Positions 26,675 through 38,959 of a stretch of DNA of 64,000 nt are shown here, one piece after another (the first letter of the stretch is position 1; every line of letters begins with the position of its first letter). This DNA is from Larimichthys crocea (taxonomy: Eukaryota; Chordata; Actinopteri; Sciaenidae). The DNA is taken from the NCBI RefSeq assembly GCF_000972845.2, contig NC_040019.1, forward strand, positions 12,477,001-12,541,000, read 5' to 3'. The notes beneath the pieces were generated by a model. That model did no database searches, was not told the DNA's origin, and saw only the letters and a list, made by a program, of their open reading frames with translations. The position numbers and the translations under genes were made by a program.

Positions 26675-27194
26675 CGGGACTCACACATGAGGCGGAACGG
26701 CAGCGGAACGGTACTTTGCCCGGCGCCAACTCACACCGGACGTGGATCAGCCGCGGAACGGCAGCGGAGCAAGCCGGCCGTATTCACGCGAGATCACGCG
26801 AGAATCCTGGACATACCCGAGACCCTGCGATAAACAGTGTATAAAGAAAACAACAACAACAAACAGCTGACTTTGCTTCTCCGACGTGGAGGAGATTATA
26901 AAAAGCATCTGTTGTGTCATAAAGGATTGTGTGTTGTTCCACGTCAACAATTAGTCTCTCGTTGAGACCCTTTGATCGATCTTTGATCACCTGGTGCCAC
27001 CGGTTATGACGTAACGTTGATGTGAAGTTGTAAAAAGCTACATGAACTGTGTATTGTGTTTTATTTTGAAGGGGGGCGGAAGTTTATTATGTTGATTCTG
27101 TGTCTGATTTCCTGTCTGGTGCGCAGTGGTCTGTTGAAATTTACGAGGTTTAGCCGCGGCTCGCGGAAAAAATAGAAATCCTGCGGAAAGCTCG
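26675..27194 (+). mobile_element. left part of a nested GC-rich transposon, cut at the duplication border
   Basis: It begins CGGGACTCACACATGAGGCG directly after CTTTAACA of the host repeat, and stops at GAAAGCTCG (27194), where the second copy of segment A begins. The complete form is at 32743-33417. The left end carries several GGAACGG repeats (GCGGAACGGCAGCGGAACGG). Confidence 0.8.
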
Positions 27195-28129
27195 AAAAAG
27201 CGAGTTTAATCAGTTAAAATGTATTTGCATTGGTTATACTGTGTGCTGCAAGGTAATGACACAGTGCTGTTATGTGATGCTGCCAATCTTCAGCCTTGTT
27301 ATGGAATTTTCTATCCTTTGGGTACACAGGGGCATGGCATAGCATGGGCCAACATCACAACAGAAATTTAACCTCAATAGACGTTGACGGCACTAAGCCA
27401 GATCAGAGAAGACGCTTTCTCTTTGGCATGTAAGGCCGATGTTGGAGTGCAGGAGGAGTGCAAGTGCCAGCCTATCTTAGAGTTGCCTGGTGACCAGGGT
27501 CGAAGAAACTCAATGTTGGCCTCCTAGACATAATAGATAGCTAACTGTTGACCATTAGCATGACACAACAACAGTGTCTCAAGACTAGATGTGCTGAAGG
27601 TGAACACGAACATGGGTAAATGCATCCCCTTTGGACTATTCTGGGCGTAAAGTATTTGTTGCCTCATCTGTAAGGGTTTAAAGTCTGACCACCCAGCATG
27701 AATTGTGCAGAATAAAGACAGACTCTATGCATACCTGATGTGTAGTGTGAATGTCTCTAATTCTCCTTGGTCAAGCTTCAATAAATATTACAGAGCTCCT
27801 GAACACTTTCTTCTCTCCTGACCTGGTGACTTTCAGCAATTTCTCCACAACAAGCCTCACAGAGCAGCTGTCCATAACATGTGCAGATGGTTCAGTAAAA
27901 CTGTGCCCTGCTGGCTAGCAGTCACATCATAGCTAGGACTGTTCTTTGCTGTGGTGAGATGTGCTTTCATACAGCACAGTGCTGCTTTAGAGTTTCAGAC
28001 GACTTTAAAAGAACATAGTTGTGTGTGTACTGTTATTAAGTTATTTCTGGATGTGAAACAGACTTTAGTAAAAAAAAATGTCTGTCTAGCTTTTCATACG
28101 AGTACGCCAACAAGGAAAGTACAATAACT

Positions 28130-28565
28130 TTACTACAAATCATCAGCCTGGGACCAGACAGCATTTTTGGTCAAACATTACATTCATCAGCCATATCATA
28201 AAACAGAATTTGGAAGCTGTGTTGGGGGGCTAGATACAGAAAAGGCTTTTGATTGTGTGAATTGTCATTTTATATAGAGAAATATTTATATGTGTTTTGA
28301 ATTTATTTGGCTTTCATAGAACTTTGATTAAAACAATACAAGCTCAGTATAATGAACCAAGATAAGCAGAGCTGTATCTAACTCTTTGTTCTAGAACAAA
28401 GCCACAGCGCAAGGTTAAACAATTAACCCTCTCTTGTTTTTTCTTAATTTTCACTAAGCCCTGAGCTCATGGATTATTCAGAAGAGGTAAATAAACGAGA
28501 TAGATAATAAAGGAAGAGTAAGATTTCCTTACTTGCTGACAATGTTTTAATTGAAGGAGCAGTGT
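28130..28565 (+). pseudogene. second copy of the L1-type reverse transcriptase relic
   Basis: Same pieces as at 21930-22345 (GGGGGGCTAGATACAGAAAA, then CTTGCTGACAATG), brought along by the segmental copy. It has additional single-base deletions. Confidence 0.7.
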
Positions 28566-30235
28566 GTTGATTTAATTGCATTTAGTGGTGTAGTTGCTGA
28601 TTGCAACCCTCTCCACTCACCCTCTCCTTGGCCACGAAACAAAATGTTTAATAAAATTGTTGTGCATTAATTCCTTCCAATAGCACTCACTTTGGTTCAT
28701 GGATTTAATCAGTTCAAATGAATGAATCCAGTCCATTCAGTCCCAAGTCCAATTCAAGCAGTAATTGAGGATACAGTCTTGAGAATAAGCCTTATATGGA
28801 GCTTACAAGAAACACAGTGTAATGATTATATGTGAAGCAGAAATGGGAAAGGGAAGGAAAGGAAGAGCAGATAAAGAAGTGGAGGTCTATCAGGTTCTTC
28901 ATTAGTCCACTTCACTACACCAAATTTCACACTTCCAAGTCATTATCATAGATTCTGTCCACTGTCTATAGAACCTGTCTGCGGAGGTTCACAAAGTGTT
29001 ACAAAAAGTACGCAGGTGGACATTCCTTCATCTAGAGAGCCTGTATTTGAACAAAAGGTGTACCTCAGGGGGGATTCAGGAAAGTAACTAAAACTTACAC
29101 AGACATTCCTACAGTCAAGACTGGACTGACATTATCTATGATCATTTAAAGACTTTTCCATTAACTATTCAACACTTTATTGGAAAGGTTCTTGAAAAGA
29201 ATGAAAGGTGGCCTGTGTTCATTACATCTGTGTGACTGATCATTTCTCTCTCTGTTTTTTTTTTTTACTTACCCTCTTTTTTTCTTTTTGCAAAGTGATT
29301 TGACTATCTGAGTACAACACTGGATCTGTTTAGTCAGTTTGATTTTCATTTTTGTATCATATTCATACGGTATACTCATGAGAATGATGGCATTGTGTGA
29401 ATCTGTGCATAACTGAAAAGAGAAGAGATTTTAAAACAACAAATAAAGAAGGAAGATAGATAATTAATGCAGTCATTCATTCCAGTGTTGGGCGTAGAAA
29501 AACCTCATGTCAGAACTCATGGTGCAACCAAATGGTTTTTCACACTTATATTTCACACTTTGATATGTACCACTGACACTGTTGACTGTCCTAACAAAGA
29601 CAAAACACAAAGTCCAGGTGTGGCAGACAGCTGTTTTTTAAACGACGGCACGGCATGCAGGACCTGATAATCTGTGACTGGAATTCTTGATTCAGTAGTG
29701 TCAGTCCCCATGTTCAAACGGCCAACATCACAACAGAAATAAACACGTTTACAGCCTGGTACAGATTTTTTATAGAACACACCTGTTCAGATTCATATTA
29801 GTCTTAAGTTGTGCATATTTAACAGCGTGGCTGTTTTGATTGACAGGTGGGTGTTATTAGAGCACCCAGGTGTCATCACCACACATCCTCCCAGAGACCT
29901 GAGATGAATTGGCAGCAATATCTCAGACTTTTATCAACAGAAACATATGCCATCAGAATCTTTTGACGTCTTACACATCAATCACTTGATGAATGTTTGT
30001 TTTTGTTGGTCTTTCTCAAACTCAACAGAATATGCTGCATGTTAAAAATAGGTCAAAAAACTCTTTTTAGAGCCAAACTGGACAGACAGGTCCTCACTGC
30101 TATCCCTACACTCATCACTTCAAACACACTATTGATATCTATTCTCACTGTACGGAGACATCATACAGTAAATCAACAGGTGGTCGAGCAGGGAAGTATC
30201 AGTATCCATGGTAATGGCCGATTCCGCACACAGTT

Positions 30236-30238
<3 letters not shown>

Positions 30239-30295
<57 letters not shown>

Positions 30296-30412
30296 GAGAG
30301 AAGAAAGAAAGAAAGAAAGAAAGAAAAGAAAGAAAGAAAGAAAAAGAAAGAAAAGAAAGAAAAGAAAAGAAAGAAAGAAAAAAGAAAGAAAGAAAGAAAG
30401 AAGAAGAGAGGG
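30239..30412 (+). repeat. (GA)n and irregular (AAAG)n microsatellite
   Basis: Counterpart of 24051-24120. The AAAG part is interrupted by extra A and G bases (AAAAG, GGAGAG), as expected from unpolished sequence. Long S, L and F-rich open frames across it are artefacts. Confidence 0.93.
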
Positions 30413-32587
30413 AGGAGGTGATAAACACGTGTATCCTTGATCTCCCTGCTGGGAGTCAAAGCTGCAGTGGAAGGAGGCCTTGTAACAGACTAACCACACA
30501 GAGCTCTGTGCGCGGCGTGCGTGTTAGCTGGTTTCAGACCAAATCCAGCTGTGGCAGGCAGGGATGGTAAAACCAAAAAAATAAAACCAAAGAAAAAAAA
30601 TGCAGTGACATGCTGCGGAAAAGTGAGCCACTTTCAACTTTTGGAGAAATGAAACCGAAGTCACACTGCAGCCCACCAATCACATGATCAGACCGGTTAA
30701 ACTGCTCCACAGTCAGCCTGAAATGTCACAACACTGACTGATATCCAGGTGGAGAGAGAGCGCATTGGTCCAGAGACGTGGGAAGAAATACAGAGAAATA
30801 AAACAGAGTGTGAGAGTGTGAAGGAGGTGGGAGAATAAAAGGCAGAGGGAAGAGAGTAGGCGATGGCACATGATGAATTTTGCTATTCTCTGGCTAGCTT
30901 TTCTCTTCATCCCCTCAGAGGGCTGACCATGTCGTAGACAGACCTCCGAGCAGGCTGAAAGAAACAAACTGTTGTGTGTCTTTGTGTCAGGCCCCTCTTG
31001 GCCAGTCCATGCCAAGACACAAACTACTTGACCCACTTCCCTTGGTCTGAGCTTTTGCAGGGTGGGTGTATGTATGTGTGTGTGTGTTCCTGCTTTATTA
31101 CTGTAGTGCTCTGTTACGTTGCCTGCTCAAGTGAAACTACTCTGCTTTCTACAGGCAACAAGGACAGCAAAAAAAACAAATCAACAACAAGAAGAGCCGG
31201 CTGGAGTCTGGAGGGAGCGCAGTTTGATGGATTCTGAGGACTACAGAGGAGGGGCTGTGAGAGGGCTGGATATAAATGACTGAGGAATGTACTGACCATG
31301 CACCATACATACCGCACACGCACGCACAACACACAAGCTCACACACACTGTATACATATGATCAGAAATGCTGGCAGTGGAAAAAGAGTTGTAGCGTTAG
31401 ACAAGCTACAATAAAAAAAGTTTGATTTGGGATTTATGTGTCATCTTGTCATCACTACTTTTTACAAAGCAGACAGACAAACAATACTCATTTTTTAACA
31501 TTCATCAAGGCTGCTTGCTCCTTTGATGGAAGAGGTATTTGCCATGTTTCCATTTCAGCTCACAGACTGCTGAATCCTGGCTGACGTCAGTTCAGATTCC
31601 TTTTTTTAAACTGAACCTGTTCTGTACTCTTTTATTGGAGCAATTTTTTGAGACATGATCTACTTTTTAACTTTGCTACCTTTGCCATTCTAGCTTAGTT
31701 ACCTGCTGCCCAGGAACCACCTTAACCATGAGGGCTGCTACATAGACAGTGTTTCAATATTTCACAATAAAAGCAAATTAATAACAGCTTAGAGCTTTAT
31801 TTTGAAAACGCATTCAGAGTGGTGTCTTGGGCAAACAAAAGCGCTGCTCGGCTGACAGAGAGTGTTCATGTCCCTGCTGTAACTGTCCTTTTTATTTCAC
31901 TAGCCACATGCTCTACTTTTGTTAACGTTTAACAACAAAGGTTTTCATGATTTTACACAAAAAATCAATATAAAGAGTAACTTGTATTTAGACGCGACAG
32001 GTCAAATCAAGAATAGCTGTCAGCCTCTAATGGACACTCAGGGATACATTCTGATTTATGTAGCTTATGTAGCACGCCCTGTAAGCCATCGTTTTGAATG
32101 TGTGCTATCAGACAACTGAGCATGAAATAATGATTGGTCTTGTTTGATTAGTCTCAATGCTAGTACCTCTTGGTAGTATTTGTGTTACACAAAACCGTTT
32201 TATACTTTGACAAAATCAAATCAACGTCTCTAAAGTTAAACTGAAACAGCAAACAGAAGAAGAGGGAGAAGAGGAGGGGATAAACCTTTGACCTGCAGAA
32301 ACTGAGGCTCTGTGAAAAATACCCTCTGTTAAGGTTATTTAAAGGACTGACTTTAAACTACAGTATGCATATATGCAAATATACAGGCTTAATGTCCACT
32401 ACTAACCACCACATAAATAACATGTTTTTGTTGCATGTTCCGTACTGTTCTTCATTTAAGTGTGGATCGCGCAGGTATGTCAAAAGTAAAGGTTGTCACG
32501 ATACCAAAATGAGTAACCACGATACTATACCAGACAAAGTATCATAGTTCCAGGTATTATCGCGATACTGCAGCCTTTTTTTTTAGT

Positions 32588-33545
32588 ATTAAATCAAATC
32601 AAATCAAATTTTATTTGTATAGCCCAAAGTCACAAAGTACATTTGCCTCAGAGGGCTTCACAATCGTACAGGGAGTGACACCCTCTGTCCTTAGACCCTC
32701 GGTTCGAGTGAGGAAAAACGTGCCCACAAAAAACCTTTAACACGGGACTCACACAATGAGGCGGAACGGCAGCGGAACGGTACTTTGCCCGGCGCCAACT
32801 CACACCGGACGTGGATCAGCCGCGGAACGGCAGCGGAGCAAGCCGGCCGTATTCACGCGAGATCACGCGAGAATCCTGGACATACCCGAGACCCTGCGAT
32901 AAACAGTGTATAAAGAAAAAACAACAACAACAAACGCTGACTTTGCTTCTCCGACGTGGAGGAGATTATAAAAGCATCTGTTGTGTCATAAAGGATTGTG
33001 TGTTGTTCCACGTCAACAATTAGTCTCTCTTGAGACCCTTTGATCGATCTTTGATCACCGGTGCCACCGGTTATGACGTAACGTTGATGTGGAAGTTGTA
33101 AAAGCTACATGAACTGTGTATTGTGTTTTATTTTGAAGGGGGGCGGAATTTTTTAGTTGATTCTGTGTCTGATTTCCTGTCTGGTGCGCAGTGGTCTGTT
33201 GAAATTTACGAGGTTTAGCCGCGGCTCGCGGAAAAAAAGAATCCTGCGGAAAGCTCGCGCCGTGGCGCGGAGAGCCCTTCTGGGACGCTTTGAGCCGCGG
33301 CTGATCCCGCGCCCGTGTGAATGCTCTCATTGACTAGACTGGATTCTATTTCTACGGTGACCGGGCGGTGCTGTTCCGCTTCCGTTCCGCTTCCGTTCGC
33401 GTCCGGTGTGAGTTGGCTTTACAGGGAAAAAGGGGAAGAAACCTCAGGAAGAGCCACAGAGGAGGGATCCCTCTCCCAGGACGGCAGACGTGCAATGGAT
33501 GTCACATGTACAGAACAATCAACAGAGACATATTGTACAATTAAC
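32588..33545 (-). mobile_element. TTTGA-tail repeat split by a nested transposon
   Basis: The tail half is at 32588-32742, and the other half resumes at 33418 (TTTACAGGGAAAAAG) and runs to about 33545. The second half passes directly into the ATGAATGATAAAATGACAA minisatellite, which therefore seems to be an internal part of this repeat family. Confidence 0.75.
32743..33417 (+). mobile_element. complete nested GC-rich DNA transposon, about 675 bases
   Basis: The left end CGGGACTCACACAATGAGGC and right end (reverse complement GCCAACTCACACCGGACGCG) share ACTCACAC and GGAACGG repeats, so the termini are inverted. The left flank is CTTTAACA and the right flank CTTTACA, close to an 8-base target duplication, which would point to the hAT group; a 3-base duplication (PIF/Harbinger) is not excluded because this copy is error-rich. 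No transposase frame: it is non-autonomous. Confidence 0.7.
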
Positions 33546-34512
33546 AATGAATGATAAAATGACAACGATTACAATGAAGAATAAATGGACCACGAATACA
33601 ATGAATGATTAAAATGACAAACGAATTACAATGAATGATAAAATGACAACGAATTACAATGAATGATAAAATGACAATGAATTACAATGACTGATCAATG
33701 CACTGAATTACAATGATGCAAATGACATGAATTAAGCTGACAAAATATGACATGAATCACAATGACTGACAAATGACAATGAATCACAATGAATGATAAA
33801 ATGACAATGAATTCACAATGAATGATAAATGACAACGAATCACATGAATGATAAAATGACACGAATCACAATGAATGATAAAAATGACCATGATTACAAT
33901 GAATGATAATGACAATGAATTACAATGAATGATAAAATGACAATGATTACAATGACTGACAAAATGACAATGAATTACAATGAATGATAAAATGACAATG
34001 AATTACAATGAATGATAAAATGACAATGAATTAATGACTGACAAAATGACAATGAATCTACATGAATGATAAAATGACAATGAATCACAATGAATGATAA
34101 AATGACACGAATTACAATGAATATAAAATGACAACGAATACAATGAATGAATAAATGACAATGAATCACAATATGTAAAATGACAACGAAATTCAAAAAT
34201 TAAAATGACAATGAATTAATGAATGATAAAATGACAATGATTCAATGACTGACAAAATGACCATGAATTACAATGATGATAAAATGACAATGAATCACAA
34301 TGAATGATAAAATGCAACGAATTACAATGAATGATAAAAATGACAACGATTACAATGAATGATAAAATGACAACGAATCACAATGAATGATAAAATGACA
34401 ATGAATCACAAAATGATAAATGACAAGATTACATGATGATAAATGACACAATGAATTACAATGAATGATAAAATGACATGAATTACTGAATGATAAAATG
34501 ACATGACAATTA
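33545..34512 (+). repeat. minisatellite, unit about 27-28 bases (AATGAATGATAAAATGACAA)
   Basis: About 35 imperfect copies of a unit combining AATGAATGATAAAATGACAA with (C/T)GAATTAC. Variants swap AATGAATGATAA for AATGACTGACAA and AATTAC for AATCAC. The open frames on the minus strand (H-C-H-F-I-I repeats) come from this unit. The partner array is at 44058-45262. Confidence 0.95.
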
Positions 34513-34767
34513 TTCACTGTGAACATGGAGTGTTGAAGAAAAAAAAAGCCGGTTGACTAAAGCATCCACACAGCTCTTACTGCTGACACTTCTCATTGGC
34601 TTTCTTCTCAAACAACATCTTAATATGATCATGCACATGTATAAATGTGCACCTATCAGGCTATTTCACCACCTACAACCATAAATGAGACAGTGTTTCT
34701 TTTTGGGGTGTGTTTGGGGAGGTGGTAAAAGCTTAAGTGAACTAGGAGAAGCCCTGACATGCCTGTC

Positions 34768-35262
34768 ATGCCATATATACATAGACGCCGCATTGAGCGG
34801 ATTGGTCGTTCGTCGCGATACGTCAACGGGTCCGCCATATTGGAAATGGCAGGTCTGCCCGTAAACTAATACAAGGAAATGGACTGAACTGCAAAAGCGC
34901 CTTTCTACAAAGTACTTTAAGTTAATGTCTCTTTACACCCATTCACACACACATATATCTGGGAAACAAACAGGCACCAAAAACAACGTATGTAACTTTT
35001 AAAGTGATGATTATAAATTTTTCTCCTTAGTAAGCACCAACCAACGTATGTATTTTTCTAATGCTGACTGTTACGCTACTAATGTGTGTAACACTGTTAC
35101 TGTGATGATAATCTGTGTCTATAATAACCAGATCCTGAAATGGAGATGTGACATGGGGTTTTTGAATAAAGAGCATTACACGTGACATATATACATACAT
35201 ATATATACACACACACCCACACACACACAAACACACCACATATATATGTATATATTATTGGC
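34768..35262 (+). mobile_element. single arm of the long-inverted-repeat (fold-back) element
   Basis: It starts ATATATACATAGACGCCGCA and continues through GTCCGCCATATTGGAAATGG and ACTAATACAAGGAAATGGAC to AAAGAGCATTACACGTGACA and a CA/TA-rich end. The same arm occurs at 45530-46020. It occurs in both orientations in the fold-back element at 37768-38838, and inverted at 55924-56330. No coding capacity. Confidence 0.85.
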
Positions 35263-35274
35263 ATGCCATTCAGG

Positions 35275-35612
35275 AATTAAACCTTTGAATATATTGAATT
35301 AAACCTTGAATATATGGAGTTGAACCTTGAATATATTGAATTAAGTTGAATATATGGAATGAAACTTTAACTATTGAATAAACCTTGATTATTGAATGAA
35401 GTTGAATATGAATGAAAACTTTGAATATTTTGAATGAAACCTTGATATATGGAATGAAACTTGAATATATTGAATGAAGTCTGAATATATTGAACGAAAC
35501 TTGAATATATTGAACGAAACCTTGAATATATTGAACAAAACATTGAATATATGGAATGAAACTTTGAATATATTGAATGAAACTTTGAATATATTGAATG
35601 AAACTTGACTGA
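35275..35612 (+). repeat. minisatellite, unit about 20-21 bases (TGAATATATTGAATGAAAC)
   Basis: About 16 imperfect units alternating GAATATATTGAA with GAATATATGGAA, separated by TGAAACCT or TGAAGTC. It ends in CTTGACTGATGTCAGACTTC. The partner arrays are 46048-46392 (same strand) and 55428-55818 (inverted). Confidence 0.95.
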
Positions 35613-36289
35613 TGTCAGACTTCACGGGCATTTTGTGTAACGTGTGGATGCTATAGCTAAAAGTGAGTTACAACGAGTCAGTCTCACAATCTCGTTGCAG
35701 CAATATTAAACTATGAGGACATCATTAACACGCGTCGTACAGGCCCAAATCCGCGGATACCCTGATCAATACCGTTTATCTGACAAGGAAGTTCGCTCCC
35801 TTTTAATCGTGGCAGACATAAAACAGGCCAGGCAGCTGTTTATCAGGCCAACCTCAGCATGCCTTCAACCTCACAGTGTGTGAGGTGTGTGTGAGTGCAC
35901 AACACCCAGTGCAGGCTCGGACTGGCGTCTGTTTGCAAAAAAAGCCGCTGGGCCGGCATCTCGGCCCAGCATTTGCCGGTGGCCTCCGTGTTTTTTTTAT
36001 TGTTGTATGTGATATTTTTGTAGCCTTTGCAACATACAGCAGCCCAAATGGACCTGCGGCCCATTTGCATCCATTGGAATAGCTTTGGGTTGCGCTGGCT
36101 AATATCAGTTAATATTTGCCTCTTCATGACAGGTTCAGAAGTTACGATTTACACCCCCCCTCCCCTGCCCCTTAAATGGATGCGTCCATGCAGCCGCTAG
36201 GTTACGTGAACCAAAACAGGATAGATCTATACATACTATAGATAAACTTCATACTGTATGCCACGAATATTAATTACAACTAGAAAAAT

Positions 36290-36695
36290 TCCTAAAGAAA
36301 TTTTGAGTGTGCCTGACTCTGGCCCCGTCGTCCCCATACATTATTACTGACACTGCTCACAAATTCAGTACTAGAAAAGAATTTTGAGAGTGACGAGTGG
36401 GCTTGCTGGGGGTCTGTATTCAAAAAGCACACCTCAAACAGTAATTTTTAACATGTTTATTTAGGCACAGGAGCAGCTAGCGCTTACGTGCTCAATTAGC
36501 ATTGCATGTTATCTTAGCATGTTAACATTAGAATGTTAACGTTAGCATTTTGAGCGCTGTTGCTAGCATTACCATTAGCATGTTCGCGGTGATGCGCTAG
36601 CAGTTAGCATTAGCATGTTAACATTAGCATGTTAACATTAGCAGTTAACGCTGATGCGCTAGCAGTTAACATTAGCAGTTAGCATTACAGAGATG
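36290..36695 (+). repeat. right end of composite unit plus short TTAGCATG array
   Basis: TTTTGAGTGTGCCTGACTCT through GGGGGTCTGTATTC and AACATGTTTATTTAGGCACA, then GTTAGCATTAGCATGTTAAC-type repeats. The same junction occurs at about 40045-40260, 42570-42690, 47100-47310 and 49895-50060, so the two parts travel together. Confidence 0.85.
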
Positions 36696-37428
36696 TATAA
36701 AGTACTGGAGTAAGGAGGTGGAGTAGAAGTACAAGTGCTATATCAAAAAACTGACTTGAGTAGAAGTTGAGTGTTCTTTAAACACCATATTTAAGTAAAA
36801 GTCTAAAGTATTCAAAAATGTCTTGTACTTAAGTATTGCAAGTAGAAGTATGTAAAAAAAATGCTAACTCAGTACTGAAAGTAAAGTACAGTAAAAGTCT
36901 AGTACAAGTACTGTTGTTATTATTTCAAATATTTATTAAGGCAAACTTCTAATGTTACAGTGTTACAATGTTCATGGTAGAGTTCTTGATTTCCCATGGT
37001 CTGTGAATGCCTCTGAATGACTGCGAGAGCGAGGGGGCGGGGGCAGGTGAGAGACGCGCGCCTGGTGAGTCAGGTGTTGACGTACGCCGCAAGCAGGAGG
37101 GTGATGTGAGACGGGTCTGTTGTTGTTTTTTTGTGCGGGTGGTTACGGCCGACAGTAACCGAGTCCTGGAACCCAACCATTCAGCATAAAATGCAGGTTT
37201 GTGCAATATCGCCTTGTCCTCATCACGTGTGTCCGGTGAAGCCTACAGTAGTAACGAGTAACATTAGCACATGAAAAATTATCGGAGTAAAGTATAAATT
37301 CATCAGAAATAGTAGGCAGTAAAGTAGAAGTTGGGGGAAAACATATACTCCAAAAAGTAACAGATACTGCATTTTAGTACTTAATACAGTACTTAAGTAG
37401 TTCACTTCGTTACTATACACATCTCTGT
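36687..37428. mobile_element. non-autonomous transposon, ACAGAGATGTATAAAGTACT ends
   Basis: About 740 bases, starting ACAGAGATGTATAAAGTACT and ending with the inverse, TACTATACACATCTCTGT, inserted within the TTAGCATG array. Near both ends it is rich in GTACTTAAGTA and AGTAGAAGTA motifs. No transposase. The left half recurs at 47510-47873, where it stops abruptly. This end type is widespread in fish, probably hAT-derived; the superfamily was not verified by a target duplication. Confidence 0.75.
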
Positions 37429-37767
37429 AGAATCTGCATGTTAACATTAGCATTTTAGAATTAGGCATGTTAGCATAGCATGTTAAACGTCGATGCGCTA
37501 GCACTTACCATGAGATGTTGCTGAGCATGTTACATTAGTTAGGTAGCATTAGCATGTTAACATGATGCGCAGCATTAACATTTAGACATGCTTAATATTA
37601 AGCCTAGTTTAGCATAACATTTTAACATTGGCATGTTCGCATTAGCATGTTTAACATTGAGCATTTAACGTGCTGCGTAGCAGTTACATTCACATTGTTT
37701 ACATTTGCATGTTAACATTAGACTGTTAGGCATTGCATGTAAACGCTGCTGCTCTAGTAGTTAGAAT

Positions 37768-38838
37768 CATAGACATTATATACAAGGACGCGCATTGAGC
37801 GCTGGAATGTCAGTCAACGTAAGCGCCCGCCATAATGGTTTCGGGCAGATCTGCCGTAACCTTAATACAAGGAAATGGACTGAAACTTCATTTAAAGGCC
37901 TTTCTACAAGTGCTTCAAGTTAATGTCCTCTTATACAACCCAATTACACACAATATAATTATGCTGGGAAACACAACAGGCACCAAAACCAACTATGGGT
38001 CAACTTTTTAAAGTGATGATTATAGAATGTTTACTCCTCCCTATGTTACGCACCAAATCCAACGTATTATTTATTGTAATGCTGGTGTTTACAGCTTACT
38101 AATGTGTGTAACCTGTTATGTTGATGCATAAATATTAAATAATTTAGATTTAAAACATTTATCTGTGTCGAACTAACCAGATCTAAATGGTAGCTATGCA
38201 GGTGGAGTTCATGAATAAAGAGCACTAACGTGTGACATACATACACACCCACACACACCACACACGCACACTACACCACAACATCCCAATATATATATAT
38301 TATATATAGATATATTACTATATAGTATATATAATATAATATTATCGATATATCATATATATATGTGTGGTGTGTGTGTGTGGTGTGGTGCTCTTTATTC
38401 AGAAAACCCTCCTGGTCACATCTACATTTCAGATCTGGTTATTATGAGACACATGATTAAATGTTAAATATAAATATTTCAATTTATCAGCACAGTAACA
38501 GTGTTACACAATTGTAGCTGGAAACACTCAGCCATTACAAAATACGACTACGTTGGTTGGTGCTACATAGTGAGTAAACGATTATAATCATTCACTTTAA
38601 CAAGTTACAATAAATTGTTTTTGGTGCCTGTTTGTTTCCCCCAGATTATTAGTGTGTGTCGTGACTGGGTTATAAAGACATTAAATTGAAGACCTTCTGT
38701 AGAAAGCGCTTTATGAAGTTCAGTTCATCTTCCTTGTATTAGTTTACGGCAATCGCCAACCAAATGCGGCGCCGTTTACGCGTCGCGCAACGACCAACCC
38801 GCTCAATGGGCGTCTTTTATATATGTCTTCTATGGTTG
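37768..38838. mobile_element. complete fold-back element with about 460-base inverted arms
   Basis: Two long arms face each other across an AT-rich centre (38281-38360). The left arm (from ATAGACATTATATACAAGGA through GGAAATGGACTGAA to GAATAAAGAGCACTAACGTG) is matched in inverse by the right arm (from GTGCTCTTTATTCAGAAAAC to CGGCGTCTATG-type end at about 38815). It is flanked on both sides by TTAGCATG array, so it was inserted there. No protein is encoded. The base-level noise of this segment blurs the ends and hides the target duplication. Confidence 0.8.
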
Positions 38839-38959
38839 AATGAGCATGTTAGCATTAGCATGTTAACAGTCAGCATGTTGCCTATGAGCATGTTAACCAT
38901 AGCAGTATTTAATCCTAGGCTATGCTAATTATCATTAGCAGTTCAATGCGCTAGCTGCA

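Larger units (their letters stand above)
20969..27194 (+). repeat. segment A: first copy of a 6.2-kb direct duplication
   Basis: This segment, starting AAAAAGCGAGTTTAATCAG, is repeated in the same order and orientation at 27195-33257. It is the clean member. It contains an L1-type relic, GA and GAAA microsatellites, a 192-base tandem duplication, and a transposon cut off at 27194. The copy at 27195 differs by many one-base gains and losses rather than substitutions. Confidence 0.97.
27195..33257 (+). repeat. segment A': second, error-rich copy of segment A
   Basis: Collinear with 20969-27194 at an offset of 6,226 bases at the start. Differences are mostly single-base losses or gains (for example CATTGGTTCATAC becomes CATTGGTTATAC and GATTCCTGCAC becomes GATTCCGCAC). 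Unlike segment A it continues past GAAAGCTCG into the rest of the nested transposon and on into segment B'. No genes. Confidence 0.95.
33258..37040 (+). repeat. segment B': first copy of a roughly 4-kb direct duplication
   Basis: Collinear with 43777-47873. It starts CGCCGTGGCGCGGAGAGCC and diverges after GAGCGAGGGGG. In order it holds the right half of the nested transposon, the ATGAATGATAAAATGACAA minisatellite, a fold-back arm, the TGAATATAT minisatellite, a degraded form of the GGTGGCCTCCG hairpin (about 35937-36000), and a TTAGCATG array. It is shorter than its partner because of many small deletions. Confidence 0.93.
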
